NCBI GenBank assembly: GCA_038025085.1
Contig: CM076152.1
Location: 22,838,001 to 22,902,000 of the forward strand
Length of the DNA: 64,000 nt
Reading direction: 5' to 3'
DNA from: Tetragonia tetragonoides
Lineage: Eukaryota > Streptophyta > Magnoliopsida > Caryophyllales > Aizoaceae
The translations under genes were made by a program, and so were the position numbers. Below, piece by piece: positions 59,175 to 64,000 of the stretch. The notes under the pieces were generated by a model that ran no database searches, had not been told where the DNA came from, and saw only the letters and a list, made by a program, of their open reading frames with translations. Positions within the stretch are counted from its first letter, which is position 1, and each line of letters starts with the position of its first letter.

Positions 59175-61792
59175 CAAGCTTCAACTCAACCTTTTGAATG
59201 CATTTACGCGTTTTAAAAGCTCATATGACTAGGGTGAAAACGATTGAGTTCTTTTGTATTGTATTTTAAGAGAAAGCAACCAAAAGCTTTGTTTGCATTC
59301 ATTTCAGTGAGAAACTGCACCAAGAATGTTTACAAGTACAAACAAGCTTCAACTCAAGCTTTTGAATGCATTTACGCGTTTTAAAAGCTCATATGACTAG
59401 GGTGAAAAAGATTGAGTTCTTTTGTGTTGTATATTAAGAGAATGCACCCAAATGATTTGTTTGCATTCATTTGAGTGTGAAACTACACCAAGGATGTTTA
59501 CAAGTACAAACAAGCTTCAACTCAAGCTTTTGAATGCATTTACGCGTTTTAAAAGCTCATATGATAAGGGTGAAAAAGATTGAGTTCTTTTGTGTTGTAT
59601 TTTAAGAGAAAGCAACCAAAAAGCTTTGTTTGCATTCTTTTCAGTGAGAAACTACACCAAGAATGTTTACAAGTACAAACAAGCTTCAACTCAAGCTTTT
59701 GAATGCATTTACGCGTTTTAAAAGCTCATATGACTAGGGTGAAAGTGATTGAGGTCTTTTGTGTTGTATATTAAGAGAATGCACCCAAATGCTTTGTTTT
59801 CATTCATTTGAGTGAGAAACTACACCAAGGATTTTTACAAGTACAAACAAGCTTCAACTCAAGCTTTTGAATGCATTTACGCGTTTTAAAAGCTCATATG
59901 ACTAGGGTGAAAAAGATTGAGTTCTTTTGTGTTGTATATTAAGAGAAAGTACCCAAATGCTTTGTTTGCATTCATTTGAGTGAGAAACTTAACCAAGGAT
60001 GTTTACAAGTACAAACGAGCTTCAACTCAAGCTTTTGAAAGCATTTACGCGTTTTAAAACCTCAGACGACTAGGGTGAAAGAGATTGAGGTCTTTTGTGT
60101 TGTATATTAAGAAAAAGCACCCAAATGCTTTGTTTGCATTCATTTGAGTGAGAAACTACACCAAGGATGTTTACAACTACAAACAAGCATTAGCTCCACC
60201 TTTTGAATGCATTTACGCATTTTAACAGCTCTTACGACTACGGTGAAAGAGATTGAGTTCTTTTGTGTTGTATATTAAGAGAAAGCGCCCAAATGCTTTG
60301 TTTGCATTCACTTGAGTGAGAAACTACACCAAGGATGTTTACAAGCACAAACAAGCTTTAACTCCACCTTTTGAATGCATTTACGCATTTTAACAGCTCT
60401 TACAACTAGGGTGAAAGAGATTGAGTTCTTTTGTGTTGTATATTAAGAGAAAGCACCCAAATGCTTTGTTAGCATTCATTTGAGGGAGAAACTTCACCAA
60501 GGATGTTTACAAGTACAAACAAGCTTCAACTCAAGCTTTTGAAAGCATTTACGCGTTTTAAAACCTAAGACGACTAGGGTGAAAGAGATTGAGTTCTTTT
60601 GTGTTGTATATTAAGAGAAAGCAGCCAAATGCTTTGTTTGCATTCATTTGAGTGAGAAACTACACCAAGGATGTTTACAAGTACAAACAAGCTCCAACTT
60701 AAGCTTTTGAATGTATTTACGCGTTTTAAAAGCTCATATGACTAGGGTGAAAGAGATTGAGGTCTTTTGTGTTGTATATTAAGAGAAAGCACCCAAATGC
60801 TTTGTTTGCATTCATTTGAGTGAGAAACTACACCAAGGATGTGTACAAGTACAAACAAGCTTTAACTCCACCATTTGAATGTATATACGCGTTTTAACAG
60901 CTCTTACATCTAGGGTGAAAGAGACTGAGTTCTTCTGTGTTGTATATTAAGAGAAAGCACCCAAATACTTTATTTGCATTCATTTGATTGTTTGTACTTG
61001 TAAATTCAAAAGGTGAATACAAACAAAATTAAGAAACTGTTTAAAACGCGTATATGCATTCAAAAGCTTAAGTTGAAGCTTGTTGGTACTTGTAAACATC
61101 TTTGGTGTAGTTTCTCACTCAAATGAATGCAAAGAAAACATTTGGGTGCGTTCTCTTAATATACAACACAAAAGAACTCAATCTCTTTCACCCTTGTCGT
61201 ATGAGCTTTTAAAACGCTTAAATGCATTCAAAAGCTTGATTTCAAGCTTGATTATAGTTGTAAACATCCTTGGGGTAGTTTCACACTCAAATGAATGTAA
61301 ACAAAGCATTTGCGAGCTATTTCTTAATATACAACACAAAAGAACTCAATCTCTTTTCGCCTAGTCGTAAGAGCTGTTAAAACGCGTAAATGCATTCAAA
61401 AGCTTGAGTGGAAACTTGTTTGTACTTGTAAACATCCTTGGTGTAGTTTTGTCACTCAAATGAATGCAAAAAAACCATTTGGGTGATTTCTCTTAATATA
61501 CAACACAAAAGAACTGAATCTCTTTCACCCTAGCTGTAAGAGCTGTTAAAATGCGTAAATGCCTTCAAAAGGTGGAGTTGAACCTTGTTTGTACTTGTAA
61601 ACATCCTTGGTGTAGTTTCTCTCTCAAATGAATGCAGACAGAGCATTTGGGTGCTCTCTCTTAATATACAACACAAAAGAACTCAATCTCTTTCACATTA
61701 GTCGTAAGAGCTGTTAAAACGCGTCAATGCATTCAAAAGGTGGAGTTAAAGCTTTTTCGTACTTGTAAACATCCTTGGTGTAGTTTCTCACT
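59175..61792. repeat. HOR unit U7 (2618 bp, longest class)
   Basis: It contains the full monomer set. Diagnostic variants are AGAATGCACCCAAATGC with TTTTCATTC near 59780 and GATTTTTACAAG near 59830. The switch is at 60986. It is almost identical to U8 over the visible overlap. Confidence 0.9.
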
Positions 61793-64000
61793 CAAGCTTC
61801 AACTCAACCTTTTGAATGCATTTACGCGTTTTAAAAGCTCATATGACTAGGGTGAAAACGATTGAGTTCTTTTGTATTGTATTTTAAGAGAAAGCAACCA
61901 AAAGCTTTGTTTGCATTCATTTCAGTGAGAAACTGCACCAAGAATGTTTACAAGTACAAACAAGCTTCAACTCAAGCTTTTGAATGCATTTACGCGTTTT
62001 AAAAGCTCATATGACTAGGGTGAAAAAGATTGAGTTCTTTTGTGTTGTATATTAAGAGAATGCACCCAAATGATTTGTTTGCATTCATTTGAGTGTGAAA
62101 CTACACCAAGGATGTTTACAAGTACAAACAAGCTTCAACTCAAGCTTTTGAATGCATTTACGCGTTTTAAAAGCTCATATGATAAGGGTGAAAAAGATTG
62201 AGTTCTTTTGTGTTGTATTTTAAGAGAAAGCAACCAAAAAGCTTTGTTTGCATTCTTTTCAGTGAGAAACTACACCAAGAATGTTTACAAGTACAAACAA
62301 GCTTCAACTCAAGCTTTTGAATGCATTTACGCGTTTTAAAAGCTCATATGACTAGGGTGAAAGTGATTGAGGTCTTTTGTGTTGTATATTAAGAGAATGC
62401 ACCCAAATGCTTTGTTTTCATTCATTTGAGTGAGAAACTACACCAAGGATTTTTACAAGTACAAACAAGCTTCAACTCAAGCTTTTGAATGCATTTACGC
62501 GTTTTAAAAGCTCATATGACTAGGGTGAAAAAGATTGAGTTCTTTTGTGTTGTATATTAAGAGAAAGTACCCAAATGCTTTGTTTGCATTCATTTGAGTG
62601 AGAAACTTAACCAAGGATGTTTACAAGTACAAACGAGCTTCAACTCAAGCTTTTGAAAGCATTTACGCGTTTTAAAACCTCAGACGACTAGGGTGAAAGA
62701 GATTGAGGTCTTTTGTGTTGTATATTAAGAAAAAGCACCCAAATGCTTTGTTTGCATTCATTTGAGTGAGAAACTACACCAAGGATGTTTACAACTACAA
62801 ACAAGCATTAGCTCCACCTTTTGAATGCATTTACGCATTTTAACAGCTCTTACGACTACGGTGAAAGAGATTGAGTTCTTTTGTGTTGTATATTAAGAGA
62901 AAGCGCCCAAATGCTTTGTTTGCATTCACTTGAGTGAGAAACTACACCAAGGATGTTTACAAGCACAAACAAGCTTTAACTCCACCTTTTGAATGCATTT
63001 ACGCATTTTAACAGCTCTTACAACTAGGGTGAAAGAGATTGAGTTCTTTTGTGTTGTATATTAAGAGAAAGCACCCAAATGCTTTGTTAGCATTCATTTG
63101 AGGGAGAAACTTCACCAAGGATGTTTACAAGTACAAACAAGCTTCAACTCAAGCTTTTGAAAGCATTTACGCGTTTTAAAACCTAAGACGACTAGGGTGA
63201 AAGAGATTGAGTTCTTTTGTGTTGTATATTAAGAGAAAGCAGCCAAATGCTTTGTTTGCATTCATTTGAGTGAGAAACTACACCAAGGATGTTTACAAGT
63301 ACAAACAAGCTCCAACTTAAGCTTTTGAATGTATTTACGCGTTTTAAAAGCTCATATGACTAGGGTGAAAGAGATTGAGGTCTTTTGTGTTGTATATTAA
63401 GAGAAAGCACCCAAATGCTTTGTTTGCATTCATTTGAGTGAGAAACTACACCAAGGATGTGTACAAGTACAAACAAGCTTTAACTCCACCATTTGAATGT
63501 ATATACGCGTTTTAACAGCTCTTACATCTAGGGTGAAAGAGACTGAGTTCTTCTGTGTTGTATATTAAGAGAAAGCACCCAAATACTTTATTTGCATTCA
63601 TTTGATTGTTTGTACTTGTAAATTCAAAAGGTGAATACAAACAAAATTAAGAAACTGTTTAAAACGCGTATATGCATTCAAAAGCTTAAGTTGAAGCTTG
63701 TTGGTACTTGTAAACATCTTTGGTGTAGTTTCTCACTCAAATGAATGCAAAGAAAACATTTGGGTGCGTTCTCTTAATATACAACACAAAAGAACTCAAT
63801 CTCTTTCACCCTTGTCGTATGAGCTTTTAAAACGCTTAAATGCATTCAAAAGCTTGATTTCAAGCTTGATTATAGTTGTAAACATCCTTGGGGTAGTTTC
63901 ACACTCAAATGAATGTAAACAAAGCATTTGCGAGCTATTTCTTAATATACAACACAAAAGAACTCAATCTCTTTTCGCCTAGTCGTAAGAGCTGTTAAAA
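61793..64000. repeat. HOR unit U8 (partial, cut by window end)
   Basis: It repeats U7 essentially base for base from 61793 to the window edge, with the switch at 63604. In the repeat counted from switch to switch, the only difference I found between 58369-60985 and 60986-63603 is GTTTCTCACTC at 58820 against GTTTTGTCACTC at 61446. Confidence 0.9.

Overview
This window looks like plant centromeric or pericentromeric heterochromatin. Almost all of it is a tandem satellite with a monomer of about 168 bp, interrupted by four LTR retrotransposons and one solo LTR. I see no host protein gene, rRNA gene or tRNA gene. The autonomous element is a Ty3/gypsy chromovirus whose reverse transcriptase and integrase resemble the CRM (centromeric retrotransposon) clade of flowering plants. 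I infer from this that the satellite is a centromere-associated repeat. I cannot name the species.

Layout. At 1-14014, 17161-25018 and 28170-34850 the satellite is old and heterogeneous, and it switches strand orientation many times. From 34851 to the right edge the satellite is organised into a higher-order repeat (HOR). Measured from one fixed junction, the HOR repeats every 2280, about 2448 or about 2617 bp once inserted elements are subtracted. Each unit carries about 1.8 kb (1.48-1.82 kb) of monomers in one orientation and 0.8 kb in the other, so the inversion is part of the repeating unit. Here 'F' means the + strand reads ...ATTTACGCGTTTTAA..., and 'R' is its reverse complement.

Mobile elements. 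(1) 14015-17160, minus strand, non-autonomous, gag only, TSD GTTCT. (2) 25019-28169, plus strand, non-autonomous, gag broken by one stop codon, TSD GTTTG. (3) 44772-45433, minus strand, solo LTR, TSD TTTTT. (4) 47719-53534, minus strand, full-length CRM-type element with gag, protease, RT, RNase H and integrase, TSD TTTTT, broken by one frameshift and one stop. (5) 54840-57986, plus strand, non-autonomous, gag intact, TSD TTGTA. All share LTR ends (TGATG...CATCA), a TATAAATA promoter box and most of the R/U5 region. The full and gag-only elements also share an initiator-tRNA-Met type primer binding site.

How the parts relate. The gag-only elements keep a Gag nearly identical to that of the CRM element over about its first 255 residues. 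They replace zinc knuckle, protease, RT and integrase with an acidic tail. They presumably move with enzymes supplied by CRM-type partners. In both types the last part of the reading frame is encoded inside the 3' LTR. The solo LTR and the full-length element sit at the same base of neighbouring HOR units with the same TSD, which links satellite amplification to retrotransposon history.
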